Shown here: piece by piece, positions 16,935 to 25,761 of the stretch
How the letters are laid out: each line of letters begins with the position of its first letter
Numbering within the stretch: the stretch's first letter is position 1
NCBI GenBank assembly: GCA_045047085.1
Contig: JASFYT010000042.1
Location: forward strand, 1 to 64,000
Reading direction: 5' to 3'
DNA: 64,000 nt
DNA from: GCA-2401155 sp045047085
Lineage (GTDB): Bacteria > Pseudomonadota > Alphaproteobacteria > Rhizobiales > Rhizobiaceae
Program-made: the position numbers and the translations under genes
Notes under the pieces: generated by a model
What the model was told of the DNA's origin: nothing
What the model saw: the letters and a program-made list of their open reading frames with translations, nothing else
Database searches by the model: none

Positions 16935-17582
16935 TCAGCTAATAAGAATATCTTTGGCTTCGTTAATCTTAGCAGCAAGAAACGTAGAACCGCCACTATC
17001 GGGATGGATACGTTTCATCAGGCGTCTATGGGCATCTCTGATATCCTTCGAGCCGGCCCCGGGGGAAAGCCCAAGAATTTGATAGGCTTCCTCCTTAGCC
17101 ATGGTGCCAGAACCAAACGCATTGCTTTGCCGCCCACTCGTTCCCGTATTCGTGTGCTCACGCCAATCGGGCATCCGGCTGTCAAGATATGCCTCCAATA
17201 GGGCACAACTCTCTCCATCCGCCAATATTTCCTCGTGAAATTCCAGCAATTGCCCTTCATCCATTCGGGACAATTGCACTCCTTCAGAACCACCAGCCAA
17301 AATAATTCCGTCCATTGCGCCTGTATCGTGCTCCAATTGCATTTCCAGCCATACAGTACGCACTGTAGATGTTCGTCCACTGCTGGAATGAATTTGTTGA
17401 GCACGTCGGTTTCTCAACCACCACGACACCCCAATAGCAATCATAGGTATGCCGAGGCCGGTCCGACCTGCAAGAGATAACATCCCTCCAACCAGCAACA
17501 AGAAAAGCGGCACAATCATCCGAATTCCTCGTGCAATAGCTGCAGGCGACGAATTTATCAGGGCAAAACCAAGCAGAGACAA
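16935..17582 (-). CDS. Membrane-anchored J-domain protein
   Basis: This 215-residue protein has hydrophobic N-terminal segments and a C-terminal J domain (about 165-215) with the HPD motif in RIHPDSGGS, which stimulates DnaK-type ATPases. The central region (LEMQLEHDTGAMDGIILAG) is shared by alphaproteobacterial J proteins of this layout. The coordinates use a TTG start. The frame stays open for 15 more codons, adding a hydrophobic helix start (TLAYFSGFIAIVLVL), up to a CTG at 17627 that overlaps the upstream stop as CTGA; that may be the real start. It is the second gene of a pair with the VWA gene. Confidence 0.75.
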   Translation of the reverse strand: MSLLGFALINSSPAAIARGIRMIVPLFLLLVGGMLSLAGRTGLGIPMIAIGVSWWLRNRRAQQIHSSSGRTSTVRTVWLEMQLEHDTGAMDGIILAGGSEGVQLSRMDEGQLLEFHEEILADGESCALLEAYLDSRMPDWREHTNTGTSGRQSNAFGSGTMAKEEAYQILGLSPGAGSKDIRDAHRRLMKRIHPDSGGSTFLAAKINEAKDILIS

Positions 17583-17623
17583 AACTAGTACAATTGCAAT
17601 GAATCCAGAAAAATAGGCCAGCG

Positions 17624-18361
17624 TCAGTTACCTTTCCCGGGCTTTATTTGTTCAAGTAACAGGCGAGAATTTCTGTCACCATTTGCTTCCAATCGTATTT
17701 CCAAAGCCTTTTGCCCGCTACTTGCATAGACCGCAACGGCCGCTAGCAATTGCGATAAATCCTGCGCAGAATTTGAGCCAAGACGCATGAAAGCTCCGCC
17801 AGTCAATCTGGCCAGTTCACGAAAAGAAGACTCTGCAATCGGATCGTTTCCTTCCAGAAACATAAACATCTTCATGCCTTTCAAACCAAGCTCCCCTGCT
17901 AGCTTGCATAATCGGTCCACATTTTCTTCCATCGCATCGCCGATAAAAACAAGAGCAGCAACACGGCTTTTTTTCATTTCGCGATTCGCATGACTCAAGA
18001 CTTTACCAATCTGTGTTTGACCACCTCGACAATCAATTCGTGTCATCAGATCCCCAAGGGCAGCAGAATTATTCACCCATTTTGACGCGCGGCACTCTCC
18101 AAATCCTCGAAAATAGACCAATTGCACGCTCAACTTTGCAACATCATCAATCGAAGAAAACATATCCCCTTGAATACTACATGCACGGTCCCAGCTGGCC
18201 TGTCGCGACATGGTTGCGTCCATAGAGAAAATCAAACGGCCAGAATTTCCACCAGCCGAACTTCTGGCCGATTTTAGAAAGGCTGCAACATCAGACGAAC
18301 TCGAAGTACTGGATACAGCACCTTCGTCTTTGCCTTTTTGTGGTAAATTATTGTTTGTCAT
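17624..18361 (-). CDS. VWA domain-containing protein
   Basis: This 245-residue soluble protein has a von Willebrand A fold. A MIDAS-like metal site is visible at FSMDATMSRQASWD (D-x-T-x-S variant), and later segments LVYFRGFGECRASKWV and VAALVFIGDAMEENVDRL fit beta strands of the fold, including the Gly-Asp loop. The family has no fixed function; such proteins often work with AAA+ ATPases or chaperones. The J-domain gene follows directly and may be translationally coupled to it. Confidence 0.8.
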   Translation of the reverse strand: MTNNNLPQKGKDEGAVSSTSSSSDVAAFLKSARSSAGGNSGRLIFSMDATMSRQASWDRACSIQGDMFSSIDDVAKLSVQLVYFRGFGECRASKWVNNSAALGDLMTRIDCRGGQTQIGKVLSHANREMKKSRVAALVFIGDAMEENVDRLCKLAGELGLKGMKMFMFLEGNDPIAESSFRELARLTGGAFMRLGSNSAQDLSQLLAAVAVYASSGQKALEIRLEANGDRNSRLLLEQIKPGKGN

Positions 18362-18450
18362 ACCTTAAATTTGGGGGGAATAGCGTGTCGATGCAAGCAA
18401 TATCGGGAAATAGCCGTAGATTTCTCCAATTTATGGAGATAATATACCTA

Positions 18451-19368
18451 TTAATCGGCAAAAACGCCCATATCCTGCAAAGGTTTGCTCGAATTCTCAA
18501 ACCAAATTTTCCGAGCTTCCGCACGTTTTTGGCCAAGCTCATCTACCGGAAGGCGTAAAGTTGCGATCAACTGGCGTACTTCTTGACGCGCGGCCAAATG
18601 GGAAAGTGTTGGGCCTGCACCCAAATGTTCATTTAGATCATCAAGTGCAGTGAGGCCGATGGGAAAAAGCTCCCGGAAGATTACGCGCTCGGTAATGCCA
18701 TCAGCAAGCCTGCACCCCAAACGCATAGATAAGTCTTTCAAACTGTCCAGCATATGAGCTTTATTGCGAGAATTGATGTTGGAGAGACGATTGCGCACCA
18801 CAATCCAATCGAGTAACCCATTATCGACCATCCGGCGATGACGACGCGCATTGCGCACCATCGAAGCGTAATGGGAGATATTGGTAACTTCACCGCTCTC
18901 AGGGTCGATTTGTCCAAGCACATCAAAATCGATGAATGAATCGTTCAACGGCGTTACCAGTGTATCCGCCATGGAATGGGCAAGCCGCATCAAATAGCCA
19001 TCATGGCCGGGCGTATCAATTAAAATAAAATCACAGGTCTTTTCAGTGGCTGCAAATATCTCCGAGAATTTTTCAAGCTCTTCGTTTTCGCGCTCCTGAA
19101 CCGTATCAGAAAAATTTGTGTTCAGATGAAAGTGCTCGGAATGAAGAAGTTCCATACCGGATTTGCGTTGCCATTTTTTACGATTTTCCATGTAACGAGT
19201 TAGGCTGAGCTGACGAGTGTCGAGATCAATGCTGGTGACTTTGTAACCGGCATTCAACAAATAGACGACGATATGCATCGCAGTGGTGGTTTTTCCTGAA
19301 CCACCCTTTTCGTTGCCGCACACAATAACGTGAGCCTGTTTGGCCTGAGACGCCGTTGCCTTGAACAC
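18451..19368 (-). CDS. mipZ: Division-plane positioning ATPase MipZ
   Basis: This 305-residue ParA/MinD-like ATPase forms a gradient from the ParB-origin complexes and inhibits FtsZ polymerisation away from midcell in alphaproteobacteria. It has the deviant Walker A motif GNEKGGSGKTTT (residues 18-29), switch I (SIDLDTRQLSLTRY), switch II (FILIDTPGHDG) and the MipZ-type insertion HRRMVDNGLLDWIVVRNRL. It starts at a GTG. The distinction from ordinary ParA proteins rests on the characteristic DTRQ and RNRL segments. Confidence 0.92.
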   Translation of the reverse strand: MFKATASQAKQAHVIVCGNEKGGSGKTTTAMHIVVYLLNAGYKVTSIDLDTRQLSLTRYMENRKKWQRKSGMELLHSEHFHLNTNFSDTVQERENEELEKFSEIFAATEKTCDFILIDTPGHDGYLMRLAHSMADTLVTPLNDSFIDFDVLGQIDPESGEVTNISHYASMVRNARRHRRMVDNGLLDWIVVRNRLSNINSRNKAHMLDSLKDLSMRLGCRLADGITERVIFRELFPIGLTALDDLNEHLGAGPTLSHLAARQEVRQLIATLRLPVDELGQKRAEARKIWFENSSKPLQDMGVFAD

Positions 19369-19620
19369 AATTACACTACCTTAAATACTGCTACCGAATT
19401 TCCTAACCTGATATTTGTACATATTGTGGGAATTTTATCGCAATTACAATTCCAATAGCTGTTTGAAACTATTAATTTTGAAGATGGTAAATATCGAAGC
19501 ACCGGATATTTATAAGTATTCCATTCTAAACATATCCCTTTCAACAAAAAATGCACACTTGCAGGCTTGCTAAGTCAGTGACAAAATGAATTCAACCGAA
19601 CCATATTTTTGGAATTCTTA

Positions 19621-20676
19621 ATGATAACAAATTCAAACTCCCTCGGCACTCTTGGTATTATCGGGAACACGCCACTTATCCGACTGAGACAAGCATCAGA
19701 GCAGACTGGTTGCGAAATATTGGGGAAAGCAGAATTCATGAATCCTGGCCAATCAGTCAAGGATCGCGCCGGATTGTTCATCATCGAAGACGCCATCAAA
19801 AATGGGAGCTTGCAACCAGGTGGTACCATTGTTGAGGGTACTGCGGGCAATACCGGTATTGGCCTGAGCGTTGTGGCAAATGCGCTCGGCTATAAAACCG
19901 TGATCGTAATTCCAGATACGCAGGCGCAGGAAAAGAAAGACATGATCCGCCTAATGGGCGCTGAACTAATCGAAGTGCCTGCTGCACCCTACAAGAACCC
20001 GAACAATTTCGTGCGCCTATCCGAACGACTTGCCAACCAGATGACAAAGACCGAGCCCAATGGTGCTATCTGGGCTAATCAGTTCGATAATACAGCTAAC
20101 CGTGACGGCCACATCAAAACCACGGCCCGTGAAATCTGGGAACAGACCGGAGGCAAGATTGACGGCTTCGTTTCTGCTGCAGGAACCGGTGGCACCATTG
20201 CAGGCGTCGGTATTGGGTTGAAGGAATTTAACAAGGACATCAAGATCGCTTTGGCTGACCCGATGGGAGCAGCGCTTTATTCTTATTATACAACCGGCAA
20301 ACTGGCATCCGAAGGTAGTTCAATTACCGAAGGGATCGGACAGGCACGCATCACTGAAAATCTGAAAGGCGCACAGATCGACATGGCCTACCAGATTTCT
20401 GATCAAACGGCTTTGCCATACATATTCGATCTGTTGGAGCATGAAGGACTTTGCATGGGCGGTTCGACTGGGATCAACATTGCTGGTTGCATTCGCCTTG
20501 CCGAGGAGCTTGGCCCCGGCCACACGATTGTTACGATCCTTTGCGATTATGGTAATCGCTATCAATCCAAATTGTTTAATCCGGAGTTCCTGCGCTCCAA
20601 AGAACTGCCAGTTCCCCATTGGCTCGAGCGGGAATCAACAATAGATGTTCCCTTTGAAACTGTGGAAGAAGCATAA
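19621..20676 (+). CDS. cysK: Cysteine synthase A (O-acetylserine sulfhydrylase)
   Basis: This PLP enzyme makes cysteine from O-acetylserine and sulfide. The 351-residue protein has the PLP lysine in NPGQSVKDRA (Lys47), the substrate loop EGTAGNTGIGL, the phosphate-binding GTGGTI and a C-terminal GGSTGIN with the PLP-N1 contact. It is longer than E. coli CysK by about 30 residues at the C-terminus, as in related alphaproteobacteria. The ATG at 19621 has GGA seven bases upstream; an in-frame TTG at 19609 is less likely. The next gene starts immediately after its stop. Confidence 0.9.
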   Translation: MITNSNSLGTLGIIGNTPLIRLRQASEQTGCEILGKAEFMNPGQSVKDRAGLFIIEDAIKNGSLQPGGTIVEGTAGNTGIGLSVVANALGYKTVIVIPDTQAQEKKDMIRLMGAELIEVPAAPYKNPNNFVRLSERLANQMTKTEPNGAIWANQFDNTANRDGHIKTTAREIWEQTGGKIDGFVSAAGTGGTIAGVGIGLKEFNKDIKIALADPMGAALYSYYTTGKLASEGSSITEGIGQARITENLKGAQIDMAYQISDQTALPYIFDLLEHEGLCMGGSTGINIAGCIRLAEELGPGHTIVTILCDYGNRYQSKLFNPEFLRSKELPVPHWLERESTIDVPFETVEEA

Positions 20677-21420
20677 ATGGCGTACCATACGAAACAGGCA
20701 TTCATCGAAGATGCTTACCTTACTGCCTGCGAAGGAGAGGTCATAGCCATCAATGATCAGGGCGGAATTATTCTCGACCAAACTAATTTTTACGCCACCA
20801 GCGGCGGTCAGCCCGGCGATAACGGCCATATTGAACGAGAAGACGGTTCAAAAATAATAATTGCGACCACAGTTACCGGTGACAGCAAACAGGAAATCAT
20901 TCTGGTGCCAGCTGATGATCAAACACTTCCAATTGTAGGAGAAAAAGTCGTCGGCCATATAGACTGGGAACGCCGTTACAATCTAATGAAGATGCACACA
21001 GCCTGCCATTTGCTCAGTGTTGTTTGCCCCTTCCCTATCACCGGCGCTTCGGTAAGCGAGAACAATAGCCGGATCGATTTTGATATGACCGAAGCCAGCG
21101 TCACCAAAGATGAAGTCAGTGAAAAGCTGATGGAATTGATTAATACCAGCCACCCGATCTATACAAAATGGATAACAGAAGAAGAGCTGGATGCAGATCC
21201 ATCGATCATCCGTTCTAAAAATGTCAAACCACCACGAGGTATTGGGCGTATTCGTCTGGTATGCATCGGCGAAGATGCGGCCATTGATAGCCAGCCATGT
21301 GGCGGAACTCATGTGAATGAAACCAGCGAGCTTGGTGAAATTCATATAGGTAAAATCGAAAAGAAGGGCAAAGAAAATCGCCGCTTCCGTATTCGGTTTG
21401 GCCCAATTCCAGAAGCTTAG
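20677..21420 (+). CDS. Alanyl-tRNA editing protein (AlaX family)
   Basis: This 247-residue free-standing editing domain related to the AlaRS C-domain hydrolyses Ser-tRNA(Ala) or Gly-tRNA(Ala). The zinc ligands are visible as HTACH (about residues 108-112) and the C-x3-H of CGGTH (about 208-212), and the N-terminal TSGGQPGDNG loop is the family signature. It starts directly after the cysK stop (TAAATG) and is followed 12 bp later by sseA, so the three are probably one operon. Confidence 0.92.
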   Translation: MAYHTKQAFIEDAYLTACEGEVIAINDQGGIILDQTNFYATSGGQPGDNGHIEREDGSKIIIATTVTGDSKQEIILVPADDQTLPIVGEKVVGHIDWERRYNLMKMHTACHLLSVVCPFPITGASVSENNSRIDFDMTEASVTKDEVSEKLMELINTSHPIYTKWITEEELDADPSIIRSKNVKPPRGIGRIRLVCIGEDAAIDSQPCGGTHVNETSELGEIHIGKIEKKGKENRRFRIRFGPIPEA

Positions 21421-21432
21421 GAGTCCCAGACA

Positions 21433-22287
21433 ATGAGTCGCAAATATTTCATTTCGCCAAAAACACTTACAGGTCTATTGGCTGAGCAAAAACCAAATTT
21501 GGCAATCGTAGATGCTTCCTGGTATCTGCCTGCACAAAACCGCGATGGCCACGGGGAATTTCTAGCCTCCCGCATACCCGGCGCTCAGTATTTTGATATT
21601 GATACGATGAGCGACACCAATAGCTCCCTTCCCCATATGCTGCCAACTGCAGAACATTTTGGTGATGCTGTCGGTGCGATGGGAATAGGACACGACGATC
21701 ATATTGTGATCTATGACGGCATAGGGATTTTCTCCGCTGCCCGAGTATGGTGGATGTTTAAGGTGATGGGTGCAACGAATATACAGGTTCTTGAAGGTGG
21801 ATTTGACCGCTGGAAAAGTGCTGGACATCCGGTTGAGACGGATGCGCCCGCTCCAACCGCAACAAAGCAATTTCAAGCAGGGCTAGATGTTAGCAAAGTA
21901 CGTACGGTGCAGGACATCCGCGAAAACATTCAGAGCAATGCTGCAAAAATACTTGATGCCCGACCCGGGCCACGCTTCACAGGTGAGACCCCCGAACCCC
22001 GCGCAGGTCTGCGTTCCGGCCATATGCCCGGCGCTGGCTCTTTGCCCATAGGTCAGTTGCAGATAGATGGTCGAATGAAAGAAACATCTGAGCTAATCGA
22101 GATATTCGCAAATCTTGGCGTCGATAAAAATACCCCCGTTATTACCTCCTGCGGTTCTGGTGTGACTGCCGCCATAATCACACTGGCTCTCGAAACAACT
22201 GGCCACACAAACAACAGCCTTTATGATGGTTCGTGGTCGGAATGGGGACAGGCCGAGGATGCCCCGGTAGTGACAGGCTCAGAATGA
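21433..22287 (+). CDS. sseA: 3-mercaptopyruvate sulfurtransferase
   Basis: This 284-residue two-domain rhodanese-fold enzyme transfers sulfur from 3-mercaptopyruvate to thiol acceptors or cyanide. The N-terminal domain is inactive, while the C-terminal domain carries the catalytic cysteine in TSCGSGVTA. The CGSGV loop points to mercaptopyruvate rather than thiosulfate as donor. The linkage with cysK places it in cysteine and sulfur metabolism. Its stop overlaps the next start (ATGA). Confidence 0.93.
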   Translation: MSRKYFISPKTLTGLLAEQKPNLAIVDASWYLPAQNRDGHGEFLASRIPGAQYFDIDTMSDTNSSLPHMLPTAEHFGDAVGAMGIGHDDHIVIYDGIGIFSAARVWWMFKVMGATNIQVLEGGFDRWKSAGHPVETDAPAPTATKQFQAGLDVSKVRTVQDIRENIQSNAAKILDARPGPRFTGETPEPRAGLRSGHMPGAGSLPIGQLQIDGRMKETSELIEIFANLGVDKNTPVITSCGSGVTAAIITLALETTGHTNNSLYDGSWSEWGQAEDAPVVTGSE

Positions 22288-22826
22288 GTAACAATAAGCC
22301 AGCCAAACGAAAAACACGCAATGTTCATGTCACCCATCTGGAAATGACGAATCCTCCTAGGAGGTATTTCTCGGCGCCCAGCAAGCCACGACTAGCCATG
22401 ATACGTGCTGAGAATATCCCAGTACACTTTTACAGGTATCTCTATGGAAAAGTTGGCGAACCTCATAACTGGTTTTTACGCCGACAAATGGATGACGATA
22501 GCCTTGCAAGTCTCATCAATGATGATGACTGCCAAATCGTGGTCCTTTATGCTGACGGGTGCGTTGCTGGGTTTTACGAATTGAATCTGGAAGCATTACC
22601 AGATCGGGTCAGTCTCGAATATTTCGGATTAATATCCGATTATCATGGATTAGGCTTGGGTAAGTGGTTTTTAAACGAAGCACTGCACGCCGCATGGCAA
22701 TATGAGCCGAAAATCGTTGGCGTCCATACAGACACACAGGATCACGCTTCTGCCCTGCCCCTATACCAAAAGCTCGGATTTTCGCCGGTAAGCGTCAGCG
22801 ACGAAGTGGTGGAAATTTGGGAGTAA
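22284..22826 (+). CDS. GNAT family N-acetyltransferase
   Basis: This 180-residue protein has a single GNAT domain in its C-terminal two thirds. The acetyl-CoA pyrophosphate loop is seen as DYHGLGLGKWFL and the final strand-helix as ALPLYQKLGFSPVS. The N-terminal 40 residues are basic and may be flexible. I start it at the ATG overlapping the sseA stop. The substrate is unknown; homologues next to sulfurtransferase genes occur in related genomes as far as I recall. Confidence 0.85.
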   Translation: MSNNKPAKRKTRNVHVTHLEMTNPPRRYFSAPSKPRLAMIRAENIPVHFYRYLYGKVGEPHNWFLRRQMDDDSLASLINDDDCQIVVLYADGCVAGFYELNLEALPDRVSLEYFGLISDYHGLGLGKWFLNEALHAAWQYEPKIVGVHTDTQDHASALPLYQKLGFSPVSVSDEVVEIWE

Positions 22827-22829
22827 AAA

Positions 22830-22869
22830 CCCGGATTCCTAATTTGATTTTAGGAGGTAGAAATCCGGG
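22830..22869. terminator. Bidirectional hairpin between GNAT gene and ald
   Basis: CCCGGATT (22830-22837) pairs with AATCCGGG (22862-22869), and an inner CCTAA/TTAGG stem lies in the loop. It sits between two convergent genes, so it can end transcription from both sides. A short A-run precedes it, giving a U-run for the minus-strand transcript. Confidence 0.6.
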
Positions 22870-22885
22870 CCTGGATCAGATGAAA

Positions 22886-24004
22886 TTATGCCGCCTGAAG
22901 AACTGATTTTGGTGAATGGACATCGATTTCCAATGCTTCGGCAACGGCCTGATTGGTAACTTTGCCCTTATGAACATTAAGTCCATTGCGCAGATGCGGA
23001 TCATCCATCAATGCTTTCAGACCTTTATCTGCAAGGGAAAGACCAAATGGCAGTGTGGCATTGTTCAGCGCATGGGAAGAAGTCAATGCAACTGCACCTG
23101 GCATGTTGGCAACACAGTAATGCACAATACCATCAACCAAATAAGTAGGATCAGAATGGGTGGTCGCATGGGACGTCTCAAAGCAGCCACCCTGATCGAT
23201 AGCCACATCAGCCAGCACTGCACCCTGTTTCATGCCCGATAGCATCTCTCTCGTAACAAGCTTGGGAGCAGCAGCACCCGGTATAAGCACCGCGCCAATT
23301 ACAGCGTCCGCTGCAAAGCACTCTTCCTCCAGCGCTTCAACGGTGGAGTATCGTGTTTTAACTCGGCCTGCAAAAATGTCATCCAACTCACGTAAACGCG
23401 GTAGCGAGCGATCAAGTACGGTCACATCAGCACCAAGGCCAACAGCCATTTTTGCCGCATGAGTACCAACAACACCGCCACCAATAATGGTAACATGGGC
23501 CGGTTTCACACCGGGGACGCCGCCTAGCAAAATGCCACGTCCGCCATTTGGTTTCTGCAATGCAGTAGCAGCAGCCTGAATTGAAAGGCGACCGGCAACT
23601 TCACTCATCGGCGCCAATAATGGCAAGCCGCCATGGTTATCAGTCACAGTTTCATAGGCGATTGCGGTGCAGCCAGATTCAATCAGGCCTTTAGTTTGAG
23701 CCGCGTCAGGGGCCAAATGGAGGTAAGTGTATAAAATCTGGTCTTCGCGCAACATCACCCATTCTTGCTTTTGAGGCTCCTTAACCTTCACGATCATATC
23801 TGCGCGATTAAACACTTCTTCAGCGCTATCGATAATTTTTGCCCCAACTGCTGAATATACATCATCGCTGGCGCCAATACCTTCGCCTGCACCAGTTTGT
23901 ACAAACACCTCATGACCATGAGCGATATATTCACGGGCAGAACCCGGAGTTACGCCAACACGGAACTCATTGTCTTTTATTTCTTTGGGAACACCAATAT
24001 GCAT
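22886..24004 (-). CDS. ald: Alanine dehydrogenase
   Basis: This 372-residue NAD-dependent enzyme interconverts L-alanine and pyruvate plus ammonia. It opens with the family start MHIGVPKEIKDNEFRVGVTP, has the pyruvate-binding His in TYLHLAPD, the NAD-binding fold VTIIGGGVVGTHAAKMA and the catalytic Asp region LADVAIDQGGCFETS. It is read divergently from an Lrp-type regulator, the usual arrangement for alanine-induced ald. Confidence 0.96.
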   Translation of the reverse strand: MHIGVPKEIKDNEFRVGVTPGSAREYIAHGHEVFVQTGAGEGIGASDDVYSAVGAKIIDSAEEVFNRADMIVKVKEPQKQEWVMLREDQILYTYLHLAPDAAQTKGLIESGCTAIAYETVTDNHGGLPLLAPMSEVAGRLSIQAAATALQKPNGGRGILLGGVPGVKPAHVTIIGGGVVGTHAAKMAVGLGADVTVLDRSLPRLRELDDIFAGRVKTRYSTVEALEEECFAADAVIGAVLIPGAAAPKLVTREMLSGMKQGAVLADVAIDQGGCFETSHATTHSDPTYLVDGIVHYCVANMPGAVALTSSHALNNATLPFGLSLADKGLKALMDDPHLRNGLNVHKGKVTNQAVAEALEIDVHSPKSVLQAA

Positions 24005-24082
24005 TTTTACACCTCAAAATATGGGAATATCATTGAAAATAATTATGCCAAAATCCCAACAAAATGTCCTTGCGTTTTTAGG

Positions 24083-24149
24083 ATTGCAAATCAACCGATT
24101 TGGTGAATAATTGCAATACAAAGCATAAAAACGAAGGATAGTTGCAATT
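24083..24149. promoter_or_regulatory. Triple TTGCAA motif in the ald / Lrp-regulator intergenic region
   Basis: TTGCAA occurs three times in 65 bp (24084-24089, 24111-24116, 24142-24147), spaced 27 and 31 bp apart, close to multiples of a helical turn. The middle copy is the full palindrome ATTGCAAT, and the last overlaps the regulator leader directly before its ATG. This fits cooperative binding by an Lrp/AldR-type octamer, but binding has not been shown. Confidence 0.4.
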
Positions 24150-24647
24150 ATGAAACTGGATGCAATTGATATCTCCATTTTGAAAGAGTTGCAGGTCAAT
24201 GCAAGAATCTCAAATATTGAACTTGCTGAACGAGTTGGTCTGTCCGCTTCGGCCTGTTCAAGACGACTGGATCAATTGGAGAAATCCGGCACCATTGAAG
24301 GGTATCAAGCGGTCATTTCAAATGAAATTCTCGGCCAAACGGTAACTGCAATCATTCACATTACCCTAAGCGGACAGTCTGAGGCCCATTTGGCAGAATT
24401 TGAAGCAGCTGTGCGGAAGTGTCCGCATGTCGTTGCATGTTTTCTGATGTCTGGAGAGTTCGATTATCTCTTGCGTATCAGCGCTCGCGATATGATCGAA
24501 TTTGAAGACATTCACAAGAATTGGCTTTCTGCCATGCCCGGTGTCGTGAGAATTCAATCAAGTTTTGGAATGAGGACGGTTGTTGTCCGACCAAACATCG
24601 ACGTCACTATGTTTCAAAAAAACAAATCCAAGGCCAAGAGCCAGTAA
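24150..24647 (+). CDS. Lrp/AsnC family transcriptional regulator (AldR-like)
   Basis: This 165-residue protein has an N-terminal helix-turn-helix (ISILKELQVNARISNIELAERVGLSASACSRR region) and a C-terminal RAM effector-binding domain (about residues 65-145). The neighbour ald, divergent across 145 bp, makes an alanine-responsive activator of ald the best guess. AAGGA lies 11 bases before the ATG. The nitroreductase gene follows 16 bp later and may be co-transcribed. Confidence 0.9.
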   Translation: MKLDAIDISILKELQVNARISNIELAERVGLSASACSRRLDQLEKSGTIEGYQAVISNEILGQTVTAIIHITLSGQSEAHLAEFEAAVRKCPHVVACFLMSGEFDYLLRISARDMIEFEDIHKNWLSAMPGVVRIQSSFGMRTVVVRPNIDVTMFQKNKSKAKSQ

Positions 24648-24663
24648 TCAGGAATTTCAATTC

Positions 24664-25335
24664 ATGGATGTCTCAACAGCAGTCGAACGACGCACCTCTG
24701 TACGCGCCTATACCGGTCAGGAAATACAACTGGATGTTATATTAGAGGTTCTAATGAAAGCAGGCCGGGCACCTTCGGGAGGCAATCTGCAACCATGGCG
24801 CATTAAAGTTCTGCATGGTGCAAGAATGGAAGATTTTCGAACCTTGATGAAAGATAGATTATCAGGAACGCCCCATCCAGAAGGCGATGCCCCCGAATAT
24901 TCCATCTACCCGCCCAAGCTCAAGGAACCTTATCGTACATCACGCTTTGAAGTCGGAGAAGAAATGTATGCCCTGTTGGGCATTTTGCGCGAGGAAAAAC
25001 CAAAACGGTTAGAATGGTTCGCCAATAACTACCAGTTTTTCGGGGCACCTGCTGGGCTTTTTGTGTTTGTTGATCGCAGTTTGGGCCCGCCCCAATGGTC
25101 TGATCTGGGCATGTTTTTACAAACCACTATGTTGCTTTTTCAGGAACAAAGCATAGACACCTGCCCGCAGGAATGTTGGGCAATGTATCCAAAAACAGTT
25201 GCAGAATTTTGTAATACCCCCGAAGAATGGATGCTATTTTGCGGCATGGCCATCGGCATTCGCGATGAGAGCCATCCCACCAGTAAATTACGCACCAAAA
25301 GGCTTCCTATGAAAGATTGGTTGGAAGTTCTTTAG
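24664..25335 (+). CDS. Nitroreductase family protein
   Basis: This 223-residue FMN-dependent oxidoreductase has the N-terminal FMN-binding signature VERRTSVRAYTG and the loop APSGGNLQPWRIKVL, both typical of the family. A C-terminal segment GMAIGIRDESHPTSKLRTKR fits the MhqN/NfnB-like branch. Physiological substrates (quinones, nitro compounds or flavins) cannot be told apart. I use the ATG at 24664, which gives the canonical N-terminus, instead of the longer open frame reaching into the regulator gene. Its stop overlaps the convergent DUF1330 gene by 4 bp. Confidence 0.88.
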   Translation: MDVSTAVERRTSVRAYTGQEIQLDVILEVLMKAGRAPSGGNLQPWRIKVLHGARMEDFRTLMKDRLSGTPHPEGDAPEYSIYPPKLKEPYRTSRFEVGEEMYALLGILREEKPKRLEWFANNYQFFGAPAGLFVFVDRSLGPPQWSDLGMFLQTTMLLFQEQSIDTCPQECWAMYPKTVAEFCNTPEEWMLFCGMAIGIRDESHPTSKLRTKRLPMKDWLEVL

Positions 25336-25748
25336 CCGAAATCGCCAGAACTCTCAGACGGTTCCACGCGAACAAGTCTGGAAGTTTTTACTGCTGCCTG
25401 ACGGTGACGCACTGCTTTTTGATAGTCGGGATCTCTGATCATCGAAATAAACGCCTCGGCATCGGGATATTCCGCAATGAAGCAAGTATCCCAGCTTTCA
25501 TCCTGCGGCCCAATCAACATCAATTGAGGCTTTCCCGACCAGATGATCTTGCCGCCAAATTTCCGAAATATCGGTCCGCTTTCACGTCCATAGGCAGCAT
25601 AAGCCTCCGCGCCAGTGACTATTATGCCATCGCCGTAATCGGCCATATCGTTAAATTTTACCAAATTCAGCATGTGGATTTTTCCCTCACGCGGCAAATC
25701 CTTGAACAAACCGAAACGTTCTTTATCCGGGTCTATGAAATTTGGCAC
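25332..25748 (-). CDS. DUF1330 domain protein
   Basis: This 138-residue small protein has a dimeric alpha-beta-barrel-like fold. The family pattern is seen in MLNLVKFND, EAYAAYGRESGPIFRKFGGKIIWSG and FIAEYPDAEAFISMIRDPDYQKAVRHRQAAV. The function of the family is unknown. It starts with GTG, 13 bp after the stop of the secreted protein gene of the RND module, so it may be the third gene of that transcript. Confidence 0.82.
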   Translation of the reverse strand: MPNFIDPDKERFGLFKDLPREGKIHMLNLVKFNDMADYGDGIIVTGAEAYAAYGRESGPIFRKFGGKIIWSGKPQLMLIGPQDESWDTCFIAEYPDAEAFISMIRDPDYQKAVRHRQAAVKTSRLVRVEPSESSGDFG

Positions 25749-25761
25749 AATCGTTCTCCGA

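Noticed and set aside
25332..25335. Four-base overlap of convergent nitroreductase and DUF1330 genes
   Set aside because: Short tail-to-tail overlaps are common in compact genomes and need no special explanation.
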